A DNA stretch of 64,000 nucleotides from Diplonema japonicum (taxonomy: Eukaryota > Euglenozoa > Diplonemea > Diplonemida > Diplonemidae). The notes under the pieces were generated by a model. That model was not told the DNA's origin and did not search any database. It was given only the letters and a program-made list of their open reading frames with translations. Position numbers and translations under genes: made by a program. Every line of letters begins with the position of its first letter. The first letter of the stretch is position 1. Shown here one piece after another: positions 25,776 through 36,300 of this stretch. The stretch is from NCBI GenBank assembly GCA_964019335.1, contig OZ025753.1, positions 124,001 to 188,000 of the forward strand, read 5' to 3'.

Positions 25776-28199
25776 ATGATCATGGTCATGTTGCTGCTGG
25801 CAGCCCTCCTCGCAAGCAGTGCCGCGGCACCACTCAGTCGCATTGGAGGCATCGATGCCCTCGGTTATGTCAACGACGTGCAAACGATAGGGAACATCGC
25901 TTACGTTGCAGGCGGGGACACGGGTCTCATGATATTCGATGTCAGTGATGCGTCGTCGCCGAAGCTGCTGGGCAGCAGTGCTGATTGCATTGGGTGCAAC
26001 ACGACAGTTGCTTACGTGACTGTGGTGGGCACAACGGCTTACGTGGTTCCTGTTGACAATTATGGTACCCGTCACACAGTGTTCGCGATTGTTGATGTGA
26101 GCACACCTTCGTCACCGAGGCAGCTGGGGGTTTACGAAATGGAAACTGTTTACTATCCTCGCGTTTTCATTTCAGGGAAGTATGTGTATTCACGTCAGCA
26201 TGATGGGATCCATGTGGTGGATGTGAGCACACCGTCGTCGCCCAGCTTGGTGACAAAGCTTGACAGCGAGAACAAGTGGGATACTTACTGCGTTGCTGGG
26301 ACGACCCTCTTCGCGTATTTGAAATCTAACGTCCTGCAGCTCTACGACGTGACAAACCCGAACCTTCCTCAGACCTTGGGCAAGATGTATATGCAGAACA
26401 CAATCTATGGTCCCCCCCTGCTCAGTGTTTTTGGGTCTCATCTCTATGTGGCTTTTGACATGTCCGTCACCATCATCGACATCTCTTCACGTTCGTCCCC
26501 AAAGCAGATGAGTACCTTGAACCTCACATCTTCATTTTCATCTCTCACCGTGTCGGGGAACATAGCTTATGTTGGGACTGACAACGATAACAGGCTTAAC
26601 GGGCCTGGTCTTGTTGTTGTTGACATCAGCGACCCGTCCACACCTGTACAAGTGGGGAGCAGTAATTTCACTTCTGTATATTCCCTCTCTGTGTCTGGGA
26701 CGAAGGTCGTTGCTGGGGTTCTTCGTGGTCCTCTTCTTGGTCTGGAGGTCTTCGATGTGAGCGATCCCTCTTCACCTCAACCTGTGGGTGGCTATTACAC
26801 GAGAGATTATATGATGGGTCTTGAGCTTTTTGGATCGGTGGCAGCTGTTACTATTTCACGAGATCAAAGCAACTTGGCCATGCAAACCTACGATGTTCGT
26901 GATGCGTCTTCCCCGCAAGAGCTGGGCAGCCTTCTAGTCAGTGACCATCAGGTTCAGACCAACTTCCTTGCTCTGTCAGGAACGACAGTGTACTTGCCAT
27001 TCGTGGAAGGAGGATATGTTATTAGTGGATTTCAAACTGTCAGTGTGAGCGACCCATCTAAGCCCACTGTCTTGGGGGCTTACAAGGTGAATCGCACGAA
27101 TTATGAATACATTGCGGTTGATGGAACAACAGTTTATGCCATTAACGATGATTATGCAGATGGCACAAACGATATGGATATCATCGATGCAAGCGTTCCA
27201 TCATCACCTTCCTTGTTGGGCACCTTTCAGTACAATGAAGGCGATGTTAATGGTGTAACTGTCAACAATGGCTTTGCTTACATTATCACCACCACCCCCA
27301 CCGGATCCAATACCACCCTTTGCATCATAGATGTGCACGATCCGCAGTCACCCACTCTGTTCACCATGTTAGAGGACCTGCCCTGTGGTGAGGGAACAGA
27401 AACAGCCATTTCCATAGCCATGCATGGAACCACTGTCTACTATTCGTGTTTGAGAACCTCAGGAACCTTTGGCATCATCGACATCGAAGATGCATCGTGG
27501 CCTTCACCTCAGTTGCTTGGGGAGTACACAGCACTGGTCTTTGACTTCGCTGTTGACGGGAACACGGTCTATCTTGCCTCTTATGCTCAGCTTCTCGTTC
27601 TCGATGTGAGCACACCGTCGTCTCCACAGCTTGTGGGCAGCCACTTCATCCCCTCCGCAATTCAACGTTTCACAACCCACACTCCTCTTCTCGCTGTTTC
27701 AGGTGAGAGGGTTTACTTCGCCAGCCACGGGCTTTATATTTTTGAAAAGCCCACTCCAACAGCACCACCCACATCGGCACCTCCAACAGCACAACCCACA
27801 TCGGCACCCTCAACAGCACCACCCACAGCACCTCCAACGGCACCACCCACATCGGCACCCCCAACCGCACTACCCACATCGGCACCCTCAACGGCACCAC
27901 CCACATCAGCACCTCCAACGGCACCACCCACATCGGCACCTCCCACAGCACAACCCACATCAGCACCCTCAACAGCACCACCCACATCGGCACCCTCAAC
28001 AGCACAACCTACATCGGCACCTGCCACAGCGCCACCCACATACGGACCCTCAACACCAGTACCGGACGGAACACCAGCACCCAGTGAGAACAGCAATGAC
28101 ACATGGAAGATTGTGGCGATTGTAGCCTTAATTTCCCTTGTCATCGTGATTGCGATCGGCGTTGCTTGTGTATGTGAAGACAGAATAAAAAAGAAATAG
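25776..28199 (+). CDS. LVIVD-repeat beta-propeller surface protein (copy 4)
   Basis: An 807-residue member. Signal peptide MIMVMLLLAALLASSAAA, 13 LVIVD repeats, then an expanded stalk of about 110 residues (27750-28070) built from TSAPPTAPP-type units, one transmembrane helix (WKIVAIVALISLVIVIAIGV) and tail EDRIKKK. Loops differ from other copies: VDNYGTR after AYVVP, METVYYPRVF after RQLGVYE, LKSN after TLFAY, NDDYADGTND near residue 465 and a unique SRDQSNLAM. The stalk DNA is so regular that a second frame is open for 164 codons; that frame is not a gene. The 3' flank keeps the TTTCTGGGACTCCTTTGGCT motif of the other copies. Confidence 0.88.
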   Translation: MIMVMLLLAALLASSAAAPLSRIGGIDALGYVNDVQTIGNIAYVAGGDTGLMIFDVSDASSPKLLGSSADCIGCNTTVAYVTVVGTTAYVVPVDNYGTRHTVFAIVDVSTPSSPRQLGVYEMETVYYPRVFISGKYVYSRQHDGIHVVDVSTPSSPSLVTKLDSENKWDTYCVAGTTLFAYLKSNVLQLYDVTNPNLPQTLGKMYMQNTIYGPPLLSVFGSHLYVAFDMSVTIIDISSRSSPKQMSTLNLTSSFSSLTVSGNIAYVGTDNDNRLNGPGLVVVDISDPSTPVQVGSSNFTSVYSLSVSGTKVVAGVLRGPLLGLEVFDVSDPSSPQPVGGYYTRDYMMGLELFGSVAAVTISRDQSNLAMQTYDVRDASSPQELGSLLVSDHQVQTNFLALSGTTVYLPFVEGGYVISGFQTVSVSDPSKPTVLGAYKVNRTNYEYIAVDGTTVYAINDDYADGTNDMDIIDASVPSSPSLLGTFQYNEGDVNGVTVNNGFAYIITTTPTGSNTTLCIIDVHDPQSPTLFTMLEDLPCGEGTETAISIAMHGTTVYYSCLRTSGTFGIIDIEDASWPSPQLLGEYTALVFDFAVDGNTVYLASYAQLLVLDVSTPSSPQLVGSHFIPSAIQRFTTHTPLLAVSGERVYFASHGLYIFEKPTPTAPPTSAPPTAQPTSAPSTAPPTAPPTAPPTSAPPTALPTSAPSTAPPTSAPPTAPPTSAPPTAQPTSAPSTAPPTSAPSTAQPTSAPATAPPTYGPSTPVPDGTPAPSENSNDTWKIVAIVALISLVIVIAIGVACVCEDRIKKK

Positions 28200-28654
28200 A
28201 AGAAGGGAGAAGTGATTTCTGGGACTCCTTTGGCTTTTTTCTTTTTAGGGAAGCAGACCCTGCTTGATTTTTGAGCATGTGAAGCGAAAGCCTATTTTGA
28301 TACTGGCAGCAGGTGGGCGTTGGAAGCATTGCCGAACAGCTATCCCTAGTGGTTCCCTCCGCTGTGTGGGAGACCTCCGAAGCACAGTCCGGCGCTTGCA
28401 ATACCATTTCAGGCACCTCGAAGAACCACACTTCGCGGTGTGTAGCTTAGAGGACTGGACGATGGGTGTGGCACCTTCATGTCACACTGCAGTATGCTGC
28501 TGCAACAAGGGCATCCTCTAAAAGGGGCCCAATGGGCCCAGCTTGGTTGGATGAAACCACTTCAGATTTGGTCCTTTTATTTCACTTGTGTTTGGTGCTG
28601 TCTACTCTTGACGGGTCCCGTGTTGCACTAGGTGCATAAACACAGTATTCTGAC
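28200..28654 (+). other. Conserved 3' flank of propeller genes
   Basis: AAGAACCACACTTCGCGGTG, TGTAGCTTAGAGGACTGGAC and GCAGTATGCTGCTGCAACAA recur after copies 1 and 2 (about 5823-5955 and 13660-13780). An open frame of 85 codons here is not conserved in the other copies, so I treat it as 3' UTR or flank. Confidence 0.55.
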
Positions 28655-30453
28655 TTAACCCATAACACTCCAAGGCGCAAATATTTGTTGTTTTGAAAAA
28701 TCGTTTTTTTCTCTAAGTACTTTTTCGTCCCCACGACCCCTGGATCTCCAAGAACGACTATAGTGAGGAGTTATTTTCAACTGCAATTCATGCTGCGCTG
28801 CATCACTTTAACTTGTTATCCACCCACCAAGTGGGTCCCAAATCCGAGTAGATAGGCTAAAAACGCAAAATAACGGGTGTGCATACTGTGCCCAAATTGT
28901 TCCCAAAAAACGCAAAGGTAAAGCCAAAACAGTTACGGACGAGGTCCAACCTTCATGGGTAAGGGAGTTGGTACCCATAGAGACCACATAAAATAGGCCA
29001 GTGGGGAGAAAAAAAGCTGTCCCGTGGTACGCAGAAACCTGACAACGCAAAATGGTTATTCCTTCGGTTTTTTTATAAGAAGCTAACAGACGTCATCCAA
29101 GAAGAGACAAACAAGCAAAAGGACGCTGAGATTGATAAAATTTCGACCCAGGACTCCACCGCTTACTCGGATTGAGCATTGCGATGGGTTTACGGCGTGC
29201 CCAGAATCAGCAGTCGTATTGGTCCACAGGACCCATGAAAATTCCCCTTTTCAGTAACACGATGCCCAGGAGACGCTACTGGGAAATCAAAAGTAGCCTC
29301 CACTTCACTCACACAGAAGAGTCAAACGGTGATGTGTTGTGAAGATACGAGGGTTTCTGGACGGAATTGGTGACAAGTGGGCAAAAGCAGCAGTGCCAGG
29401 AAAATAATTAAGCATTTGGCGAGACACTCGTACCTTCACGGGGCAATTGGGGGCTGCGGGTCTACTGTCCTTTCAAGCGTAAAAGATATGGCATAAAAAT
29501 CTACTGCCTAAACTGCGCGAGCACGGGTTATCTTTTGCGTTTTCACATCCACGCCACCAAAATCGAGGGGCACGCACTTGAAGATTTCAGTGTTGTAAAA
29601 AAAGCGGGGCTGGGGTTAACAGAGCCTTTCCGGGGAAATGACAACACGGTAGTTTGCAATAACTACTTTTCGACTGTGGGTCTGGCCGAAGCCCTGTGAA
29701 ATAACTGTGAGGGGCTTGCATTTCGTTGGGTGTTGCGGACTCTTCTGGTGGACCCTAGAAGTGGCAATAGTTAACTGCCATGCACTTCAAAAAAATAAAA
29801 TATGGTTCAGGGATGCCAAAGAGATACACAACCCTGGCTGCTTTAAAGAGCGCTTTCGAGAGAGCCTAATTGATGGGTCCAGCGTTGCAAAAACACCACT
29901 CCCGGCACCCAACTAGTGGTGCACTCACACCCGATACCCCAGATTACACCAAACGTGCTAGCTAGCCACTCAAAGGGGGCACCTCCAGGGTCTGCAGGTT
30001 GAAAGAATGCACAAAACGCACAATCTACAAATGCTACACCTGAAACCAACACCTCTGTCCAAATAAGTGCTTTTTTCGTACCACTCTTCCATCACTCCAA
30101 AAAGGCCTCTTGACGATTTCGAGGCCGATATTCCGCCCGCAAATAGGCACTTCTCTCGGTCTGAGACATCTGAGGGGTCCTGCTGCCTTTTTTGTCCCAG
30201 GATGCTCAATTTACACCCCCCCGTGCACAACCCATTTTGACATGGTCGTTTTTGAGCACCCTACGGCCATTCAACTCTTCATCCCCTTTGTATTTTTATT
30301 AATTTTTGAACTTTTTTTTTTTAATTTTCCTGGTCCAAAAAACCCGTTTTACCTGCAAACGGGGGTTGAATGCTGCCATTTTCCCCCTCAAATTATGAAA
30401 AGGAGCAAAAAAGGGACCCCTATGTAGATAGGCCCCGGAGTGTTATGGGTTAA
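28655..30453 (+). mobile_element. piggyBac-family transposon, decayed
   Basis: The element is bounded by TTAA at 28655-28658 and 30450-30453, the duplicated target of this superfamily. Inside are perfect 13-bp inverted ends, CCCATAACACTCC (28659-28671) and GGAGTGTTATGGG (30437-30449). Removing the element and one TTAA leaves TATTCTGACTTAAAATCATT, a sequence that exists uninterrupted at 52795-52815, which gives independent proof of the insertion. It holds a broken transposase. About 1.8 kb, a usual size for a slightly deleted autonomous copy. Confidence 0.88.
29240..29760 (+). pseudogene. piggyBac transposase relic
   Basis: Across several frames I read MPRRRYWEIKSSLHFTHTEE (the family's R-F-x-x-I...L-H-F start of the DDE region), CPFKRKRYGIKIYCLNC with STGYLLRFHIH (the K-P-x-K-x-G-I-K and T-G-Y-V motif) and TVVCNNYFSTVGLAEAL (the D-N-F-F-T-S motif, here with Asn in place of the catalytic Asp). 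Stops such as GCCCTGTGA at about 29698 and frameshifts show it is dead. Its host element lies between copy 4 of the propeller family and LINE A. Confidence 0.8.
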
Positions 30454-30582
30454 AATCATTTCAGGTGCCTCCTGACAGGGAAACACAAAGCTGCCGTGCG
30501 ATTGCCCTCTTGTTCAAGCTGTCTGATCTTTGTTCCAATTTATTTGTTGGCCGAAATCCGAAAAAAGCACATAATTTATACC

Positions 30583-30690
30583 CCACCACAGTATTGCAAA
30601 GCGAAGAAGGTGCAGGGCAGTGGGGACCAAGCTCTGGTAGATTTCAATCACACGAACGACCACGAAGAGGACTACAGTGTTGCTGCTTAG
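30583..30690 (+). repeat. Terminal-exon-like dispersed repeat, copy 4
   Basis: CCCACCACAGTATTGCAAAG to GTTGCTGCTTAG; reads PPQYCKAKKVQGSGDQALVD then FNHTNDHEEDYSVAA and stop, in the same frame as copies 1, 3 and 5. Confidence 0.7.
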
Positions 30691-30865
30691 GGCGACTCTG
30701 TCTGGGGAGGCTTCAGATTGGTACTTTAAGCTTTTTCACCCTCCCTCTTCCCTCTCAAAGGTGAAAAGCCACAATGCTCAATTCTTTTTTTTCCTTTTTT
30801 TTTTTTTTTTTTTTTTTTTTCAAGGGAACACTGGGTTCGGATAATCAAAAGTCACGACGACAAAA

Positions 30866-33268
30866 ATGCCACCGCAAGGCCGAGGTGGAGCCTCCACGAC
30901 GGCGGTTCCTGGGCGGGCTTCCTCTCATAAGGGGAAGTCCGGCGAATCCACCAGACCGAAGACGAGGGAAGCGGTGCAGGATCTGGCCAATAGGCTGGAG
31001 GGTTGGAAGGTGATAGACACCGGAAGAAGGCAGGGAGAGTGCTTCTTCGAAGCGGTGTCGTACGCGGTGCACGGCGCGAGGGACGAGGCGGGGGCGCTGC
31101 GGGAGGTGGTGGCCTCTCATCTGGCGGGGAAGGACTACTCCTCCTTCATGATGGTGGAGGAAGGGGAGAAGGCTGCGGCGTGGAAGGAGTACCAGAGGCT
31201 GGTAGCTCTTTCGGGAACGTGGGCGGACAGGCTGACGGTCAGCACGATGTCCGTGGTGATGGGACGCAGGATCTGTGTCTTTGCTGTAAGGGATGACGTC
31301 CTCACCCTGAGCTGCTTCGAGCCGGGGAGTAGGAATGAGGTACCAGACACGGCCACGCTATGGCTGGGCTATGTGGAGGGCCACTACGTCTGCGCGGTGA
31401 AAGGGGAGGACTCGAAGATGCCTACCACTACAGCGTATGTGCCGCCGGTGAGGATCCCACTCCCCATCCGCAGCGAGGGCGCGAAGGACGGGAAGAAGAA
31501 GGAGCAGGGCAAGCCGGCACGCAAGGCCATCATCGCATGCCTTGCCGAGGACGAGTGGCCCGTGCACGTGCGGGAGTGGGAAGGGGCGGAGACACAGCCG
31601 GAGCGGGCGGTGTACCTTGTCCCGCAAGGCTCTGAACGGTTGGCAGCGGAGTGGCTAAGGGGCGCGCCGGCTGCAACGGTCGTTTCGTGGGGACGTCTCC
31701 CCTACTTCTGCGGCGAGGAGGCTGAGGTCCTTCTGAGCACGAACGAAGGGCGCGGGAAGACGTGCAGACGCCTGCAGGTGACATCCCGCAATGGTCACCC
31801 TGCGATGCCGGACGCAAACAAGGAGGAGATGGAGGAAGAGGAGGAGCTGGAGGAGCCGGAGACCTGCACCTCGGAACTCTATCTGGTTGCTCAAACATCG
31901 CTGGACGCCGAGAAGGCCAGGTCGAGAGTATTGACATGGCTGAGGGAGAGAGCAGGGCGGTACCTCACCAAGAGAGGCAGGAAGCGGGACGGCGTTTTCG
32001 AGGTCCCAATCACGGTGATGAAGACCGATGTCCAGTCGATCCTCATGCGCAGTGGCGAGGACGGCGTGTTTGTGCGCCAACCGTGGGAAGCACGCGATCT
32101 CCTGCCGGTTTTGTGGCTGGAGGGCACGACACTGAAAGCGGCACTGCTGTTCAGGCGTGAAGTGTGCGGATGGGGACTGACCTTCAAGAAGTCGGGCAAG
32201 TCCGTCGTCTACGGGGTAAGGGTACCGAAAGCCGAGCTTGACACAGCAAGGCGGGTGCTCAAAGACCGACATGCCGATCTGAAGGTGACAGCGACAGCAG
32301 CGACACTGCTCGACGGCGAGCACTATGAGGTACAAGGGGTGCCCTCTTCGATGAACGGCCTCGAGCTGGAAGACCGCTTGAAACGGTCGGGATGGCCGGT
32401 CACGGTGAGGAAGAGGCTGCATAGGTTTGGCGAAAAACAATCCTGGGCCGTGACTTCGTGCTCGAAACCGAGAGGTCTGGTTCTGAATGTCCAGGGCACG
32501 CGTTGGACCATCCAGCCGCTGGAGGGTGACCTGCAGAAGAAGAAGAAGAACAAGAAGGGCGCGAGTGACAGTAATAAGGCCGTATTCACATTGCCGCCGA
32601 ACGCCATATGGGGCAGACAAGCCGGGCAGGCGAACCCATCATCCGCGCCTACACCTGCGCCAGTGTCGGACACGCAGGCGTCAACACACCACGCTGCGTC
32701 AACACCTGCGACGCACTCAACGCCGGTAGCCGAGGCTCTACCCCCACCGAACGCGCCAGCACCTGCTACGAAAACGATGGCGTCTGTCGACGCTTTCGAG
32801 GAGTGGGCGCGGAAGAAAGAGCTGGAGCACGAGCAGGAGAGGAAAGCGATGGAAGCGAGAGTGGTGGACATGGAGAGGAAGGCTGCCGCGACCATCTCGC
32901 TAGTGAAGTCGATGGAGCAGAACATGCAAGCTCTCGGCAGGCAGATGGAGATGGTAACAACACGTCTCGAGAGGTTGGATGCGGTGGCTGTGGCGGTGTC
33001 CGAGCTGGTTAAGACTGTCCAGTCTATCCAGCAGGACATCCAGACTGCGAAGCGCACGGACAAGAAGAGGAAATGCGACGACACGACGACCAGCAAGAAG
33101 GCACATTCGGGTGCCCTTGTCCCCACGAGTGCAACGGGTTCGATGACACCGATATACCTGCCCGGCGGCACACCGACATGTGCGGCCACACCTGACGTGC
33201 ACATGGCCATAGCTAACACTATGACCCCCATCCTACCAATCGAACATGACCCTGACGAGTTCAACTGA
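30866..33268 (+). CDS. LINE A ORF1 protein with OTU-protease-like domain
   Basis: An 800-residue protein. Residues about 40-180 resemble an OTU cysteine protease: QGECFFEAVSYAVHG (residues 56-70, candidate nucleophile Cys59), WADRLTVSTMSVVMGRRICV (119-138, the usual W-G-x-x-x-E-L...A-L...I-x-V block) and LWLGYVEGHYVCAV (165-178, candidate His173). The Asp of the usual D-G-N-C motif is Gln here, so activity is uncertain. A Glu-rich linker (about 310-330) follows, then a region that pairs in style with LINE B ORF1 (HYEVQGVPSSMNGLELEDRL), a Lys-rich patch, a Thr/Pro/Ala linker and a coiled coil (about 645-735). Typical role of ORF1: RNA binding and particle assembly; the OTU domain could act on ubiquitin, but this is inferred. 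The start is the first Met in frame. Confidence 0.78.
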   Translation: MPPQGRGGASTTAVPGRASSHKGKSGESTRPKTREAVQDLANRLEGWKVIDTGRRQGECFFEAVSYAVHGARDEAGALREVVASHLAGKDYSSFMMVEEGEKAAAWKEYQRLVALSGTWADRLTVSTMSVVMGRRICVFAVRDDVLTLSCFEPGSRNEVPDTATLWLGYVEGHYVCAVKGEDSKMPTTTAYVPPVRIPLPIRSEGAKDGKKKEQGKPARKAIIACLAEDEWPVHVREWEGAETQPERAVYLVPQGSERLAAEWLRGAPAATVVSWGRLPYFCGEEAEVLLSTNEGRGKTCRRLQVTSRNGHPAMPDANKEEMEEEEELEEPETCTSELYLVAQTSLDAEKARSRVLTWLRERAGRYLTKRGRKRDGVFEVPITVMKTDVQSILMRSGEDGVFVRQPWEARDLLPVLWLEGTTLKAALLFRREVCGWGLTFKKSGKSVVYGVRVPKAELDTARRVLKDRHADLKVTATAATLLDGEHYEVQGVPSSMNGLELEDRLKRSGWPVTVRKRLHRFGEKQSWAVTSCSKPRGLVLNVQGTRWTIQPLEGDLQKKKKNKKGASDSNKAVFTLPPNAIWGRQAGQANPSSAPTPAPVSDTQASTHHAASTPATHSTPVAEALPPPNAPAPATKTMASVDAFEEWARKKELEHEQERKAMEARVVDMERKAAATISLVKSMEQNMQALGRQMEMVTTRLERLDAVAVAVSELVKTVQSIQQDIQTAKRTDKKRKCDDTTTSKKAHSGALVPTSATGSMTPIYLPGGTPTCAATPDVHMAIANTMTPILPIEHDPDEFN

Positions 33269-33307
33269 AGGGACGCCAGCCATGAAGACATCCGGAGGGA
33301 CATCTTC

Positions 33308-36300
33308 ATGGGTGGAGCTAGGGACCCCAATTCGCTCACAATCACAACTCTCAATGTGGGGTCCCTGAGCAATAAGGTGGACGAGGTGTTGGCCATGGAG
33401 AGCGACATCTCGTGCTTGCAGGAAGTGAAGCTGACCGCACACGGACAACACATGATTGGGAGGCATGTTGAGGACAACGGCAGGTATCGTGCGCTGTGGG
33501 GAAACCCACAGCCCGGTATCGTGGTCGATGGACTTGCTGCTCCCGACAAAGCACAAAGAGGTGGAGTCGGCATACTAGTACAGCGGTGCAGGCCGGCGAT
33601 AGTCAAAGCAGTCGCTTCGATGGACGACGGCAACAGGTGGGTCCATGCTATGATCAACTTGGACGGACGAGACATGTGGCTCCACCTCATTGTGGTATAT
33701 TGCCACTCGGGAAGTTACGGCAAACACCAGCGTGAGACACTTTTGAACAAGGTGCTGAACGAGATGAGATGTGCCCTGGGAGATGTTCCTATCATCGTCG
33801 CGGGGGACCTAAACACCGAGGTGTCGCAATCAGGTGTACTACAGCAGGCGGTTGGGTGTGACTGGGTGGATGCAGCAGCAATGCAGGCCGAGAAAGACGG
33901 GGTAAGGCCGAGCCACACCTTTGTGAGGAGAGCCACTGACACAAAGACACGCATCGACTACGTCTTGATGAACCCGATCGATGCGGCGGGACTACAGAAG
34001 GCGTGGGTCCACGACACGGTGTATACCAACGAACACAGATGCCTCTCCATCAAACTGTGTATCCCTACTCTCAAGAGCAAGACACGCAAGTACTTCATCC
34101 CGAAGGAACTGCCGGTGTCGACTGCTAGTGATGACCACGTGATTGAGCTGCTACAGGCGGAGAGATTCATCCAAAAACTTGAGGACATCGACGGCGCATA
34201 CCGTGTGCTGGCTGACGTCTCGGAAAGACACTGCATCACAGGCGTGCCGATGGAGCAACAGAAGACTTTCCGAGGGAGGGGCGAGGAGCGCAAACCCAAG
34301 GAGAAATGCCTGTCGGCCAAGTCTGTAAAGGAAGCCACGGGCGCAGCGGTGGGTAGACAGAAGTCGATTGCCTGTTTGCAGAGGAAGCTTGCACACATCA
34401 GCGCGGAAATCCAGGTGATGATTGACAAGGGACAAGTGTGCAACATGCCAGTAGTTCTGTTGAAGACTTGGGCGAATGCTCTGAGTTTGCTGGAGAAACT
34501 GCCGAACCCTCCAGTATTTGATAGGAACTTGCTGAAGGATGACCTGGAGTCGATTGTCACCAGACTTCAACTGCTAGACGACAACCTCTCCTCGCTACTA
34601 CGCGAGATCGCAAAGGACACGAGAGTGGAGCGGGAGAAGAAGTACGAGGCGAGGATCAACACCCAGTTCCAGGAGGAGCGGAGGGGGATGACCGCCTTTG
34701 TGAAAAACACTTCTACGTCAGCGGCGCAGGCAGTGGAGAGTGGCGGAGTGCTGACCGCAGACCTCGACGAGATGGACAGGATGATGCACGCGGAATGGGA
34801 CGGCGTGCTCCAGATGTACGGTGAAGGGCATGAAGAACCATCGTACGAGGCTTTCAAGGCTAGATACGGGCCATACATCTCGACGCATGACATGGTGCTC
34901 CAGCCACTGACAGGGGCTGATCTGAGAGCAGTTCTGGCCAAGAAATCGACGAGGACAGCACCGGGAGTTGATGGGTGGAGGATGGCAGAACTTCGCGCTA
35001 TGCCAAATGTATTGTTGGATGCGTGGGCGATGCTCTTCAACGCCATCGAGGTGACAGGGAAGTGGCCGAAGGCACTCCTGACGGCGTTGGTTACGCTGAT
35101 CCCGAAGGGAGGCGAGAGGACTCCGCTCAACCACCGCCCCATCACAGTCACGAGTGCGGTCTACAGACTGTGGGCCTGTGCCAGGTTGCGTGATATATCG
35201 CCATGGCAAGAGAAATGGGCGGACGACTCGCAGCATGGTTTTCGACCACGTCACGTGATGGAGCTCAGCACGCAGCTGGAGACGGCGATGCTGACCAACA
35301 CCCCTCTTAACGGCATAGCACTGGACTTCGTCAAGTGCTTCGACAGGGTGCCACAGAAAGTAGCGTTCGGGCTTATGCAAGACCTGGGTTTGCACCAGAG
35401 GATACTGACCCCGCTCAAAGCGATGTACGCAGGCCTCAAAAGACGTTTCCGCTTCCCTACTGGCGTGGGTTCCGAGTTCCACGTGACAAATGGAATTCTC
35501 CAAGTGTGTCCAATCTCCGTCATCCTGGTGAACGCTCTGGTGTCAGTGATGGTGAAGTGCGTGATTGCTGAGGTACCTGGCTCGCGATCGCTGTCGTACG
35601 CGGACGACGCGTACCTACTTGCGCGTTTGGTCGAGGTACTCAAGAGAGCGACCAACAAAACAATCGAGTTTTGCGAGCGGACAGGCATGCGCCTTAACGA
35701 AAACAAGTCACAAGCATTCTCGACGAAGGATGAGATCGGCCCTTGGTTGAAGTGCACAGGCTCATCGTTCAGAGTGACGAAGGGGATCAAGGCGCTTGGC
35801 GTGATCCTGAACATGAACGGGAAACATAGTTTGGACAAGCTACATTCCGCCGAAGGCCGTTTGTCCCGGCTTGGTGCATTGCCATTAAGCTTCGGGAACA
35901 AGGCGTCAATGCTGACGGGCACTGTGCTACCATCCTGTCTATACGGTACGACTGCTGAAGAAGCTCTGTACAGCGACGGTGACTTCCCTGTGGGGACCGC
36001 GCTTCAGGATGAGATCCCCGATGGCTGTGCTCAATGTGCTGTTACCTGGACACACAGCATATCCACAAGCGAAGATTGTTTACAACACGGTGAACTGCCT
36101 GCGAGAAAGCCTCACCTCCCCACAACTGTGGCAGCGAGTCAATGAGATTGTTACACTGTACCGGGAGCGAGAGGACGACGAGGAGAGGGGGCCGCTAGGG
36201 GTCTTGCTGAAGAGGTGGCTACCCTTCCTGAACAAGGGGTGGTCCTTCATTGAAGGTTTGCGCGCTCTGGTGCCCAGTGCGAGACGCCATGAAGTAAGAC

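Noticed and set aside
27631-28125. 164-codon frame rich in His, Pro and Gln on the + strand, and long - strand frames over the stalks (also 42664-43132, 44924-45184)
   Set aside because: They come from reading the Thr/Pro/Ala stalk repeats out of phase; composition follows the DNA repeat and no paralogue supports a protein.
28264-28521. 85-codon Cys/His-rich frame after the fourth propeller gene
   Set aside because: The homologous flanks after copies 1 and 2 do not keep the frame.
32323-33690. 455-codon - strand frame, and similar - strand frames at 31655-32620 and 48184-49115
   Set aside because: Shadows of LINE ORF1/ORF2 coding sequence; they lack any motif and cross element ORF borders.
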